Source of the DNA: Kitasatospora sp. MAP12-44
Lineage (GTDB): Bacteria; Actinomycetota; Actinomycetes; Streptomycetales; Streptomycetaceae
Length of the DNA: 64,000 nucleotides
Direction of reading: 5' to 3'
Assembly (NCBI RefSeq): GCF_029892095.1
Contig: NZ_JARZAE010000004.1
Coordinates: 496,001-560,000, forward strand
Shown here: piece by piece, positions 44,868 through 53,173 of the stretch
Layout: each line of letters opens with the position of its first letter
Numbering within the stretch: position 1 is the first letter of the stretch
The notes under the pieces: model-generated
Database searches by the model: none
What the model was told of the DNA's origin: nothing
Seen by the model: the letters and a program-made list of their open reading frames with translations, nothing else
Translations under genes and position numbers: made by a program

Positions 44868-45575
44868 TCAACGCGACGCCGACGCTTCGCTGCCGTTCGG
44901 GGCCGCGTCGACCGGCGGCAGGGCGTTCGGCAGGGCGACCCGGTGGGCCAGCGCCACGGCGGCCACCGAGGAGTGCACGTCCAGCTTGATCATCAGGTTC
45001 TGGATGTGGGTGCGCACGGTGTTGGTGGAGAGGAAGAGCCGCCGGCCGATCTCCGCCCGGCTCATCCCCGCCGAGAGGCAGCCCAGCACCTCGCGCTCGC
45101 GCGTGGTGAGGGTCGCCAGCCGTCCGGTGTCCTCCTCAAGACCGTCGCGTAGCGTGACCAGTTCGGCGAGCACCCGGGTGAGCAGCTGAGGCGGGATCCA
45201 GGTCTCCCCGCGCTGCACCCCCCGGATGACGGCCAGCAGGTGCTGCACGGAGCTGTCCTTGGGTACCCAGCCGCGCACGCCGGCCCGGACGGCGGCGCAG
45301 GCGAGATCGTCGGTTCGGGAGCCGTCGCTCAGCACGATCAGCGGGACCGACAGCCGACTGGGCCAGGGGGACTGCACCTGCGGGGAGTCCGCCCGGCCCA
45401 GCAATCCGATGTCCGCGACCACGACGTCCGCATGCAGCTCCGCAGCGACCCGGCAGGCCGCCTTCATTCCGGTGACCGCGCTGCCGACCATTCCGACCTG
45501 TCGTAAGCCCAGCGCAAGTACCTCTGCGACCGAGCGGCGCCGGTCTGCCACCACGACGCGGATCTCGCCAGCCAT
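44868..45575 (-). CDS. LuxR/NarL-type response-regulator-like protein
   Basis: A 235-residue regulator with an N-terminal receiver-like domain (IRVVVADRRRSVAEVLALGL, DVVVADIGLLG) and a C-terminal LuxR HTH (LTTREREVLGCLSAGMSRAE, then FLSTNTVRTHIQNLMIKLDV). The acceptor Asp is probably in VADIGLL, but the acidic pair at the N-terminal strand is weak. No sensor kinase is adjacent. It diverges from a second LuxR gene at 45714, with a 13-bp tandem repeat between. Confidence 0.9.
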   Translation of the reverse strand: MAGEIRVVVADRRRSVAEVLALGLRQVGMVGSAVTGMKAACRVAAELHADVVVADIGLLGRADSPQVQSPWPSRLSVPLIVLSDGSRTDDLACAAVRAGVRGWVPKDSSVQHLLAVIRGVQRGETWIPPQLLTRVLAELVTLRDGLEEDTGRLATLTTREREVLGCLSAGMSRAEIGRRLFLSTNTVRTHIQNLMIKLDVHSSVAAVALAHRVALPNALPPVDAAPNGSEASASR

Positions 45576-45612
45576 GCTTCTGAGGCTGCCACCGAAAGCG
45601 TCGTGCGGCCAG

Positions 45613-45651
45613 CGGCGGTGGACTTCGGCGGTGGACTTCGGCGGTGGACTT
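45613..45651. repeat. Three perfect 13-bp tandem repeats in the divergent LuxR promoter gap
   Basis: CGGCGGTGGACTT occurs three times head to tail, followed by a partial CGGCGG, in the 138-base gap between the two LuxR genes. The even spacing would place protein sites 13 bp apart. Confidence 0.8.
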
Positions 45652-45713
45652 CGGCGGCGTTCTCTGTTTCGCTGGTTGTGCGGCGCTGTTCTCCGCTACG
45701 TAAGGCGTTCACC

Positions 45714-46403
45714 ATGGCTACTCCCCCACTGGCGAAGCTCGTCGTCGCCGATGCCTCCCGGCTGCATGCCGAGGCCTTGGCACTCGTCCTGTCAGGCCGG
45801 GGATACCGAGTCCAGGCCACCGCCTCCACCTGCGGTGGGCTGTTACGGGCCGTGACGGCCTGCCACCCCGACACCTGCATCGTCGATCTGCAACTGCTGG
45901 ACGGACGGGCCCTGGACGTGATCACGCAGATCCGCGTGCGCGAACCGCAGACCAAGATCATCGTGCTCTCCCGGGAGATGGACCCCGGCTCGGTGGCCGC
46001 CGCGACAAAGGCCGGCGTGGTCGGCTACCTGGGCAAGGACAAGAGCTTCGACCTGCTGGACCGCGCGCTGCGGACGGTGGAGTCGGGCGACCGCTTCATC
46101 GAGCCGACCCTGGCCCCGCAGGCCCAGCGGCGGGTCGACGAGCGCCAGGCCGGCGACCAGGCGCTGCGCTGGCTCACCCAACGCGAGCGCGAGGTGCTGC
46201 GGCGGCTGACCGAGGGCGACGACACGACCGAGATCGCCAGGGGGCTGCGGATGACCACCAACACCGCGCGCACCCACGTGCAGAACGTGCTCGACAAGCT
46301 CGGGGTGCACTCGCGGCTGGAGGCCGTGGCGCTGGCCCATCAGGCGGGTGTCGAGCGGACGGAAGTCCATCAGGCGGGCGGCGCCTGGTCGGGGCTCGAC
46401 TGA
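45714..46403 (+). CDS. LuxR/NarL-type response-regulator-like protein
   Basis: A 229-residue regulator, paralogous to its divergent neighbour. The receiver (KLVVADASRLHAEALALVLS, TCIVDLQLLDGRALDVI) has Asp in VDLQLLDG as the putative acceptor, and KAGVVGYLGKD holds the conserved Lys region. HTH: LTQREREVLRRLTEGDDTTE, MTTNTARTHVQNVLDKLGVH. ATG at 45714 is preferred over the longer frame, which runs through the 13-bp repeats. Placed to control the LCP-CapD-DegT genes or the rfbA side. Confidence 0.9.
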   Translation: MATPPLAKLVVADASRLHAEALALVLSGRGYRVQATASTCGGLLRAVTACHPDTCIVDLQLLDGRALDVITQIRVREPQTKIIVLSREMDPGSVAAATKAGVVGYLGKDKSFDLLDRALRTVESGDRFIEPTLAPQAQRRVDERQAGDQALRWLTQREREVLRRLTEGDDTTEIARGLRMTTNTARTHVQNVLDKLGVHSRLEAVALAHQAGVERTEVHQAGGAWSGLD

Positions 46404-46429
46404 GTGGGACTCGACTGATGGGCCAGCGC

Positions 46430-47515
46430 TCATTTCACGGTGCTCGGCAGCAGGTTTCCGGTGCCGTACTGGGCGATCCAGGAGGACAGCCTGTCGGTGC
46501 TCACGGCCTTCCAGAGCGCGGGCGCCTTGGTCGCGTCCAGGCTGAGCGCGTCCTGGCCGTCCACGGTCATGAACCCGCCGAGCGGCGGCTCGACGAAGGT
46601 CACGTTGCCGGATCCCAGATTGCGCATGCCGAGCGCCAGGTCGCGCAGCTCGCTGTTGGAGAGCTGCGAGTCGACACTGACCGCCTTGGCGGTGGCATCC
46701 ATCAACCGGCTGAGTCCGAACGGGTCGGTCAGCGAGATCTGGCCCGCCACCTTGGTCATCAGGGCTCGCAGGAAGTTCTGCTGGCGGGCGATCCGGTCCA
46801 GGTCGCCGTTCGGCAGCCCATAGCGCTGGCGGACGTAGGCCAGCGCCGTCGCCCCGTCCATGGTGGTGGTCCCGGCGGTCCAGTGGCGGTTCTGCTCGGG
46901 GTCGTAGGAGTTGCCGGGGATGGTGATGGTCACGCCACCGACCGCGTTGGTGAGCGAGGTGAAGCCACTCCAGTCGATCGCGCCGAAGTGGTCGATCCGG
47001 ATGCCGGTGTACTGCTCCACGGTCTGGATCAGCAGCGGCGGGCCGCCCCAGGAGAAGGCTGCGTTGATCTTCGCCTCTCCGTGCCCCGGGATCGGCACCC
47101 AGGTGTCGCGCGGGATCGAGACCAGGTAGGCCTGGTGACGGTCCGAGGTCAGGTGCAGCAGCATGATCGTGTCAGTGCGCTGGGCGCCGTAGGTCCACAG
47201 CGGGGCGCCCGCGGCATTGCCGGTGGTCGGCAGGTCCGAGCGGGCGTCCAGGCCCACCAGCAGGAAGGTCAGCGACTTGCCGGCCTCCGGCGGTTTGACG
47301 GGGCGTTGGTCGGCCGGGAGGTTCGGCAGCGCGTTCGGGATCCGCTGTACCTCGCCCGCGTAGTGGTTGGTGCCCCACTCCACGGTGCCCACGCCGATCA
47401 TCAGCAGACCGAGCAGCACGGCGACGAGCGACACGACGACGTGGCGCAGGTGGCGGCGCCGTTTCGCGGCGCGGTCCTGCGGCGGCAGCGGCTCCTTGGG
47501 CTGGCTTGTCCTCAT
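46430..47515 (-). CDS. LCP (LytR-CpsA-Psr) family glycopolymer transferase
   Basis: A 361-residue membrane-anchored enzyme that attaches polysaccharide from undecaprenyl pyrophosphate to peptidoglycan. Cytoplasmic Lys/Arg-rich N-terminus, one helix (about 27-47), then the LCP domain outside with LLVGLDARSD, RTDTIMLLHLTSDRHQ, VSIPRDTWVPIPGHGEAKIN, and TALAYVRQRYGLPNGDLDRI ArgArg-type binding motifs. Its ATG at 47515 overlaps the stop of the CapD gene (TGATG), so wall attachment is co-expressed with sugar synthesis. Confidence 0.94.
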   Translation of the reverse strand: MRTSQPKEPLPPQDRAAKRRRHLRHVVVSLVAVLLGLLMIGVGTVEWGTNHYAGEVQRIPNALPNLPADQRPVKPPEAGKSLTFLLVGLDARSDLPTTGNAAGAPLWTYGAQRTDTIMLLHLTSDRHQAYLVSIPRDTWVPIPGHGEAKINAAFSWGGPPLLIQTVEQYTGIRIDHFGAIDWSGFTSLTNAVGGVTITIPGNSYDPEQNRHWTAGTTTMDGATALAYVRQRYGLPNGDLDRIARQQNFLRALMTKVAGQISLTDPFGLSRLMDATAKAVSVDSQLSNSELRDLALGMRNLGSGNVTFVEPPLGGFMTVDGQDALSLDATKAPALWKAVSTDRLSSWIAQYGTGNLLPSTVK

Positions 47516-49032
47516 CAGAAGTCGTCCGGGTAGGGGGCCGCGGTCACCAGCCGTTGATCCGCCGAGGCAGCGGCGGCCTGGACCGGCCCGGGGTCGGGGA
47601 AGCCGGGCAGCAGCCTGGCCAGTCGGCGGCGCACCTCGGTAGCGTCGTCGCGCCAGGCGGCCGCGTACAGGGAGGGCAGCTGCGGGCCGACGGCCGACGG
47701 CTCGCGCGCGTCGCACGGGACCGTGGCGTAGATGGCCGGGTGGGCGGTCGGCTGTCGGCGCTCGTGGACCGAGAAGAGCGTCTCGTCGAGCTTCTCGCCC
47801 GGCCGCAGCCCGGTGAAGCGGATCTGCAGCCGGCCGGCGTTCATCTGGTGGGCGTACCGCTCGACCAGGTCGAGGATCCGCACCGGCTCGCCCATGTCGA
47901 GGACGAAGACCTCGCCGCCGCGGGCCAGTCGCCCGGCCTCCAGGACCAGTCCGGCGGCCTCCTCGATGGTCATGAAGAAGCGCGTCATGTCCGGATGGGT
48001 CACTGTCACCGGTCGGCCGGAGCGCAGTTGCTCCGCCAGCACGTCCAGCAGCGAACCGCGGCTGCCCAGCACATTGCCGAAGCGCACGGCGGCGAAGACC
48101 GTCGGCCCGGCCCGGCGGGCCTGCACGATCAGCTCGGCCAGCCGCTTGGTGGCGCCGAGCACGGAGATCGGGTCGGCGGCCTTGTCGGTGGAGATCAGTA
48201 CGAACCGCTCGACGCCGTACGTCGCCGCGACCTGGACCAGCTGGTCGGTGCCGAGCACGTTCGACTTCACGCCTTCACACGGATGGTGCTCCAGCATCGG
48301 CAGGTGCTTGTGGGCCGCGGCGTGGAAGACCACCTCGGGTCTCAGCCGGTCGAAGACGTGCTCAAGCCGGGCGCGGTCCCGGATGTCGGAGATCACCAGG
48401 TCCTCGTCGTTCAGGGCCGCGCCGAAGAGCTCCAGCTGGAGGCGGTGCAGGTTCGACTCGTCGTGGTCGAGCAGGAAGAGCCGACTGGGACCGAAGCCGT
48501 AGACCTGACGGCACAGCTCGCTGCCGATCGAGCCGCCCGCACCGGTCACCAGGACCCGCCGTCCGGCGACGCTCCGGCGGGCCTGGGCGCCCACCACGTG
48601 CACCTCCTGACGGCCGATCAGCTGATTGACGTCCAGCGCCCGCAGGTCGCCGCCGACCACGTCGCGGCGCAGCGCGGCGATGAACGAGGGCAGGTAGCGA
48701 ACGCTCGCCCCGAGGGCCGCCGCGGCGCCGGTCACCTGCTGGAAGCGCTGCGCCGAGAGGCCCGGGATCGCCACCACGACGACCTCGATCCGGTGCGCGG
48801 CGACGACCTCCTCGGTCCGGTCCAGTGGGCCGAGCAGCGGGAGGCAGCTGTTGCCCGCCTTCGCGGGGTCGTCGTCCAGGAAGCCCACCGGGCGGAGGCC
48901 GAACTCCGGCGCCCGGAGCAGGTCGCGGGCCAGTGCCCAACCGGCCTCGCCCGCACCGACGATGAGCGTGCGCAGGCCGCCGTCGGGTCGCGGTACGGGC
49001 ACGGGCGGGGCGGCAGGGGAGGTCCAGGTCAT
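47515..49032 (-). CDS. CapD/PglF-type nucleotide-sugar 4,6-dehydratase
   Basis: A 505-residue enzyme. An N-terminal CoA-binding-like Rossmann domain (about 20-150; TLIVGAGEAGWALARDLLRA) precedes the dehydratase domain with GRRVLVTGAGGSIGSELCRQ, HKHLPMLEHHPCEG, and STDKAADPISVLGATKRLAE (catalytic DK of this extended SDR subgroup). It lacks the four N-terminal membrane helices found in PglF/WbpM, so it is a soluble form. Likely makes a UDP-4-keto-6-deoxyHexNAc that the next gene aminates. Together they point to a diamino- or aminodeoxy-sugar residue. Confidence 0.92.
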   Translation of the reverse strand: MTWTSPAAPPVPVPRPDGGLRTLIVGAGEAGWALARDLLRAPEFGLRPVGFLDDDPAKAGNSCLPLLGPLDRTEEVVAAHRIEVVVVAIPGLSAQRFQQVTGAAAALGASVRYLPSFIAALRRDVVGGDLRALDVNQLIGRQEVHVVGAQARRSVAGRRVLVTGAGGSIGSELCRQVYGFGPSRLFLLDHDESNLHRLQLELFGAALNDEDLVISDIRDRARLEHVFDRLRPEVVFHAAAHKHLPMLEHHPCEGVKSNVLGTDQLVQVAATYGVERFVLISTDKAADPISVLGATKRLAELIVQARRAGPTVFAAVRFGNVLGSRGSLLDVLAEQLRSGRPVTVTHPDMTRFFMTIEEAAGLVLEAGRLARGGEVFVLDMGEPVRILDLVERYAHQMNAGRLQIRFTGLRPGEKLDETLFSVHERRQPTAHPAIYATVPCDAREPSAVGPQLPSLYAAAWRDDATEVRRRLARLLPGFPDPGPVQAAAASADQRLVTAAPYPDDF

Positions 49033-49038
49033 GGCGGG

Positions 49039-50301
49039 TCAGCTTCCAAGGGACGAGGGATCGGCGAGCCGCCCGAGCGCCGCGCAGACGCGGTCGACCT
49101 GGGCCTCGGTGAGGCCGGGGTGCAGGGGCAGCGAGAGCAGCTGGGGAAAGAGCAGATCAGCGCCGGGCAGCCCGCCCGCGGGGCGCAGGGCGGCGCGACG
49201 GAAGTAGCCGAGCCGGTGCAGCGGGATGAAGTGCACCGAACTGCCGATGCCGCGCTCGGCGAGCTTGACGACCAGCTCGTCGCGGGACATGCCGAAGGCG
49301 GGCCGAACCCGCACCACGTACAGGTGCCAGGCGTGCCGGCCGGAGGCGGGGACGGTCGGCGGGGTGAGTCCGGGGACCTCGCGCAGCCGAGCGGTGTAGC
49401 GGGCGGCGAGGAGTTCGCGCCGGCGCTGCCAGTCCGCGAGGTGGCGCAGCTGCGCGCGGCCGATCGCGGCCTGCAGGTCGGTCATGTTGGCCTTCAGGCC
49501 GTCCTCCTCGACCGCGTACCGCCAGCTGCCGCCGGGCAGGTTGCGGCGCCAGGCGTCGGCCGACATCCCGTGCAGGCTGGCGCGGCGGATCCGGGTGGCC
49601 AGCTCGCCGTCGTCGGTGGTCACCATGCCGCCCTCGCCGATCGGCAGGTTCTTGGTGGCGTAGAAGCTGAAGCAGGCGGCCCGCGACTGCGCGCCCACCG
49701 GGCGTCCGTCCAGGTAGGTGCCCAGTGCGTGCGCCGCGTCCTCGACCACCCGCTCCAGCGGCAGCCCAGCGGCCTCGGCGAGCTCGGCCAGTGGCGCGGG
49801 CGCCCCGCCGAAGTGCAGCACCAGCATGGCCCGCGGCCGGCCGCTGCCGTGCGCCGCGCGGGCGGTGGTGGCCGGGGAGGGCATGCCGGTGACCGGGTCG
49901 ACGTCCACCAGCAGCGGGCGCAGGCCCGCGTGCAGCACGGCCTGCGCGGCTCCGCAGAAGGTCAGCACGGGTATCAGGACGAGCGAGCCGCGCGGCAGCC
50001 GCAGCGCCCGCAGGGCGAGCTCGATCGCCGCCGTGCAGGAGCTCACCGCCACCGCGTGCCGGGCCCGCACCCAGTCGGCGAACTCGCGCTCGAAGAGCGC
50101 GCTCTGCGGCCCGGTGGTCACCCACCCCGAGGCCAGCACCCGCTGCGCGGCCTCCCGCGCCTCCGGGCAGATCTCGGTCCGGGCGAACGGGACGGGCGCG
50201 GGCGGCGGGTCGGCGGGACGCTGGTCGACGGGACGCTGGTCGGCGGGACGCTGGTCGGCGGGACGCGCCGCACACTGCTGGGAAGTCTCCACGCTCAGCA
50301 A
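49039..50301 (-). CDS. DegT/DnrJ/EryC1 family sugar aminotransferase
   Basis: A 420-residue PLP enzyme that aminates a keto-sugar nucleotide. PLP-Lys lies in CFSFYATKNLPIGEGGMVTT; VAVSSCTAAIELALRAL and VVEDAAHALGTYLDGRPVGA hold other cofactor contacts. The first 38 residues are an in-frame repeat (RPADQRPADQRPVDQRPAD) that is not part of the fold. The start at 50301 thus may be correct but the tail is expendable; a start after the repeat is not evident. Seven bases separate it from the CapD gene. Confidence 0.92.
   Translation of the reverse strand: MLSVETSQQCAARPADQRPADQRPVDQRPADPPPAPVPFARTEICPEAREAAQRVLASGWVTTGPQSALFEREFADWVRARHAVAVSSCTAAIELALRALRLPRGSLVLIPVLTFCGAAQAVLHAGLRPLLVDVDPVTGMPSPATTARAAHGSGRPRAMLVLHFGGAPAPLAELAEAAGLPLERVVEDAAHALGTYLDGRPVGAQSRAACFSFYATKNLPIGEGGMVTTDDGELATRIRRASLHGMSADAWRRNLPGGSWRYAVEEDGLKANMTDLQAAIGRAQLRHLADWQRRRELLAARYTARLREVPGLTPPTVPASGRHAWHLYVVRVRPAFGMSRDELVVKLAERGIGSSVHFIPLHRLGYFRRAALRPAGGLPGADLLFPQLLSLPLHPGLTEAQVDRVCAALGRLADPSSLGS
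50211..50265 (-). repeat. 15-bp in-frame tandem repeats in the aminotransferase N-terminus
   Basis: CGGCGGGACGCTGGT (plus strand) occurs about 3.7 times, encoding DQRPA/V pentapeptides. Multiples of three keep the frame. Confidence 0.85.
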
Positions 50302-50427
50302 CCTAGGCAGCGCGGGGCCGGCGCGGATCCGGTGGCAGGACGAGTTCGGCTACGCCATGTGCGGATCGAGGCCTCTCGGTGCTTTGGCCCCGGGGTACGG
50401 TGCGAGGACAGGTTGGAGGGCAGAGTT

Positions 50428-51963
50428 GTGCTGAACCTCGACCGGCTGCGCGCCCGTTCGGGCGGCTACGCCGGTGGGCTCTTCGCCGGGACGGGCTACA
50501 GCGCCGTCGCGCAGGCCGCCCCACTGGTGGTGAACGTCGCGCTGACGCCCGTGCTGATCCGCCGGCTGGGGCTGGACCGGTTCGGCCTGTGGTCGCTCGT
50601 CCTGGTCCTGCTCTTCACGCTCACCTCGCTGGACGGCGGGGTGAGCGCCTCCCTCGCGCGCTTCTACGCCTTTCGCGGGGCCCACGCGGACCGGGCCGGC
50701 GCCGGTCGGCTGCTGGTCGGGTCGCTGGCCCTCTTCCTGGCGCTCGGGGCGCTGGTCACCGGTGGCTGCCTGCTCCTGGCACCCGCGGTCGGGCTGCTGC
50801 ACATCTCGCCCCAGCTGCACGGCGAGGCCGTCGCGGTGCTGCGCTTCCTCGGTCCGCTGCTCACCCTCGCCCTGGTCTCGGACTCGGCTGCCTCCCTGCT
50901 CCAGGCGCACGGCCGGTTCCGCGCGCTGGCCGGGGCCACCCTGGGCTCCTGCGCCGTCTACGCGGCCGGTGTGCTCATGCTGGTCCACGGCGGTGCCGGC
51001 TCGCTCACGGTGCTGGCGGCCGTCACCGCGCTGCGGTTCGTGGTGCTGGCGGTCACCGGCCTGCTGCTCGGAGCACGGCACCTGGCGATCCGTCGGCCGC
51101 TGCTGCCCGAGCGGGCCGAGCGGCGTGAGTTCACCGGCTACGCCGTGCGGATGCAGCTGTCCGGCCTCACCGTCTTCCTCAACGGCGAGATCGACGCCTT
51201 CGTGATCGCCGCGCTGCTGCCGGTCCGGTACGTGGGAATGTACGCGGCCGGCTACCAGGTGGCCGCGGCGCTGCGCAGCCTGCCGCTGTACGCCTTCCCG
51301 CCGGTGCTCACCCGGCTCACCGAGGTCTTCGCCCGCAGTGGCCTGCCCGGCGCGGTGCGTGAGTACCAGTGGCGGCAGGCCCGCTGGCTGCCCGCGGTGC
51401 TCACCTACGGCGCGGTGACGACGGTCGCCGCGCCCTTCGCGGTCCGGGCCTGGCTCGGCCCCGGGCTGGCGCTGAGCGGAGCGGTGGCCGCCGTACTGCT
51501 GGCGGGCTACAGCATCCATGTGGCGCTCACCGGGATGCGCACCTGCCTGGTGCGCGCGGTCGGCCGCCCCGGGCTGGAGACCCGCTACTCCTGGCTCGCG
51601 ACCGTGGTCAACACCGTGCTCACCGTGCCGTTCGCGCTGGCTTTCGGCATGCTCGGGGTGGTCGCCGCCACCGCGGTCGGGTTGGTCGCGGGCTCGGCCT
51701 ACTTCGTGCTGCTCTGCCGCCGGTTCACCGGTCCGCGCGAGCGGCGGGTGTCCGCGCGGTGGAGTCTGGTGGCCGCCCTCGCGGCAACGGTGACGCTGGC
51801 GGGCGAACTGCCGGTCGTACTGACCGGCTGGCACGGGACGCTGCCGCTGCTGCTGGCCGGCCTTCCGGTGCTGGCGGGCCTGGCGGTCGCGGCGGGCGCG
51901 ATGGCCCGGATGCTCCCCCGGGAGGCGGCGGCGCGGCCGACCGTCGGGGCGGGGCGGTCGTGA
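50428..51963 (+). CDS. Wzx-type polysaccharide flippase
   Basis: A 511-residue MATE-like (MOP superfamily) membrane protein with about 13-14 helices. It starts GTG at 50428 (VLNLDRLRARSGGYAGGLFA) with GGAGGG seven bases upstream; the much longer open frame to the left is antisense to other genes. It should flip lipid-linked repeat units. Inner features: VVNVALTPVLIRRLGLDRFG, LNGEIDAFVIAALLPVRYVG. Its stop overlaps the next glycosyltransferase by one base. Confidence 0.88.
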   Translation: MLNLDRLRARSGGYAGGLFAGTGYSAVAQAAPLVVNVALTPVLIRRLGLDRFGLWSLVLVLLFTLTSLDGGVSASLARFYAFRGAHADRAGAGRLLVGSLALFLALGALVTGGCLLLAPAVGLLHISPQLHGEAVAVLRFLGPLLTLALVSDSAASLLQAHGRFRALAGATLGSCAVYAAGVLMLVHGGAGSLTVLAAVTALRFVVLAVTGLLLGARHLAIRRPLLPERAERREFTGYAVRMQLSGLTVFLNGEIDAFVIAALLPVRYVGMYAAGYQVAAALRSLPLYAFPPVLTRLTEVFARSGLPGAVREYQWRQARWLPAVLTYGAVTTVAAPFAVRAWLGPGLALSGAVAAVLLAGYSIHVALTGMRTCLVRAVGRPGLETRYSWLATVVNTVLTVPFALAFGMLGVVAATAVGLVAGSAYFVLLCRRFTGPRERRVSARWSLVAALAATVTLAGELPVVLTGWHGTLPLLLAGLPVLAGLAVAAGAMARMLPREAAARPTVGAGRS

Positions 51964-53102
51964 TGAGCACCGCGGCGCCCCGGCGGGTCCTGATCCTCTG
52001 TCAGCTGGACGACTACGCGAACCGGCTGAAGCCGCTTCAGGTGGAGCGCTTCCTGCGCGAGCGCGGCCACCAGGTCGTGCTCGCCGACACCTACCGGCTG
52101 AGCCGGGCGTCCACGGCCAGGGGAAGCCTCGGCGCCCGGCTGCCGGCCCCGACACCGCGCAGGCTCGCCCTCTACGCGACCGAGGCGGCCGGCGCCCTGC
52201 TGGTCGGCAGGTGGCCGACCGGGCGGCGGTTCCTGTCGTACTACCTGCTGCTCGCGGACCACCGGCTGCGCCGCGCGATCCTGCGCAGCGCGCTGCCACT
52301 GGACGCCTTCGACCTGGTCATCTGCGAGGACCCGTACGACGCGGGCGCGCTCACCGCGGTCGGCTCGGCCCGCACCCTGTACGACTGCCCCACCCCCTGG
52401 GCCGACGAGCTGCGCTACGAAGGGCGCCTGACGGTCCGTCAGCACCACCGGCTCCGCCGGAGGGAGGCCGCGCTCTTCGAACAGGTGGACCACCTGGCCT
52501 TCCACTGGGACTCCTACGCCCGGTACGCCGTCACGCACTACGGCATCAGCGGCCGCAACCTGCTGACCCTGAACTTCGGCTGCACGCCGTCCGCCGAGCG
52601 GGCGCGTTTCGCGGACCGGCCGCGGATCGTCTACCTCGGCTCGCTCGGCTCCCGGTTCATCGACCTTCCGCTGCTCTCGCGGCTGGCCGAGCGCTACCCG
52701 CACATCGACGTCTACGGGGGCCCGCCGCCGGATCCGCGGCTCGGGCTCAACTACCGGGGGTACGCCCGACAGCCCGACGTGCTGCGCGAGTACCAACTCG
52801 GCCTGGTCACCTGCACCCAGGACGAACTGCGCCGGGACGGCTTCTCGGCCAAGCACCTGCAGTACTTCGCGCACGGGCTGCCGGTCCTGGTGCCCGCCTG
52901 GCGCCGGCACCTGGAGGAGTTGCCCGGGTCCGTGCCCTACACGGAGTCGAACTTCCTGTCGGCCGTGACCGCTCTCGCCGAGGAGCCGCGGTGGCGACGG
53001 CTCAGCGACCTGGCCTACGCGCAGGCGCGGCGGCTGGCCTGGGACCAGACGCTGCGCCCACTGGAGTCGCTGCTGGCCGACCTGCCGCCTCGCATCCGCT
53101 GA
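51963..53102 (+). CDS. Glycosyltransferase, GT4-like (GT-B fold)
   Basis: A 379-residue cytoplasmic transferase. N-terminal Rossmann start PRRVLILCQLDDYANRLKPL, then ICEDPYDAGALTAVG. The C-terminal donor part reads RIVYLGSLGSRFIDLPLLSR, VYGGPPPDPRLGLNYRGYAR, and RRDGFSAKHLQYFAHGLPVL, where KHLQYFA-GLPV corresponds to the nucleotide-sugar site in GT4 enzymes. Sugar unknown. Coupled to the flippase (TGATG). Confidence 0.88.
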   Translation: MSTAAPRRVLILCQLDDYANRLKPLQVERFLRERGHQVVLADTYRLSRASTARGSLGARLPAPTPRRLALYATEAAGALLVGRWPTGRRFLSYYLLLADHRLRRAILRSALPLDAFDLVICEDPYDAGALTAVGSARTLYDCPTPWADELRYEGRLTVRQHHRLRRREAALFEQVDHLAFHWDSYARYAVTHYGISGRNLLTLNFGCTPSAERARFADRPRIVYLGSLGSRFIDLPLLSRLAERYPHIDVYGGPPPDPRLGLNYRGYARQPDVLREYQLGLVTCTQDELRRDGFSAKHLQYFAHGLPVLVPAWRRHLEELPGSVPYTESNFLSAVTALAEEPRWRRLSDLAYAQARRLAWDQTLRPLESLLADLPPRIR

Positions 53103-53125
53103 GCACGCTGCTGAGCACGCAGCAG

Positions 53126-53153
53126 CCGGGGCCGGCGCGGTGGCCGGCCCCGG
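53126..53153. terminator. Terminator between convergent glycosyltransferase and lipoprotein genes
   Basis: Perfect 11-bp stem CCGGGGCCGGC / GCCGGCCCCGG with a 6-base loop, 24 bases after the GT stop and 21 beyond the convergent stop. Confidence 0.85.
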
Positions 53154-53173
53154 GTGGTGGATCTGATGCAGCG

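Noticed and set aside
47506..51963. A 1485-codon plus-strand open frame
   Set aside because: Only the part from GTG 50428 is a real gene (flippase). The rest is antisense to the CapD and DegT genes, with low-complexity Arg/Gly/His composition typical of GC-rich shadow frames.
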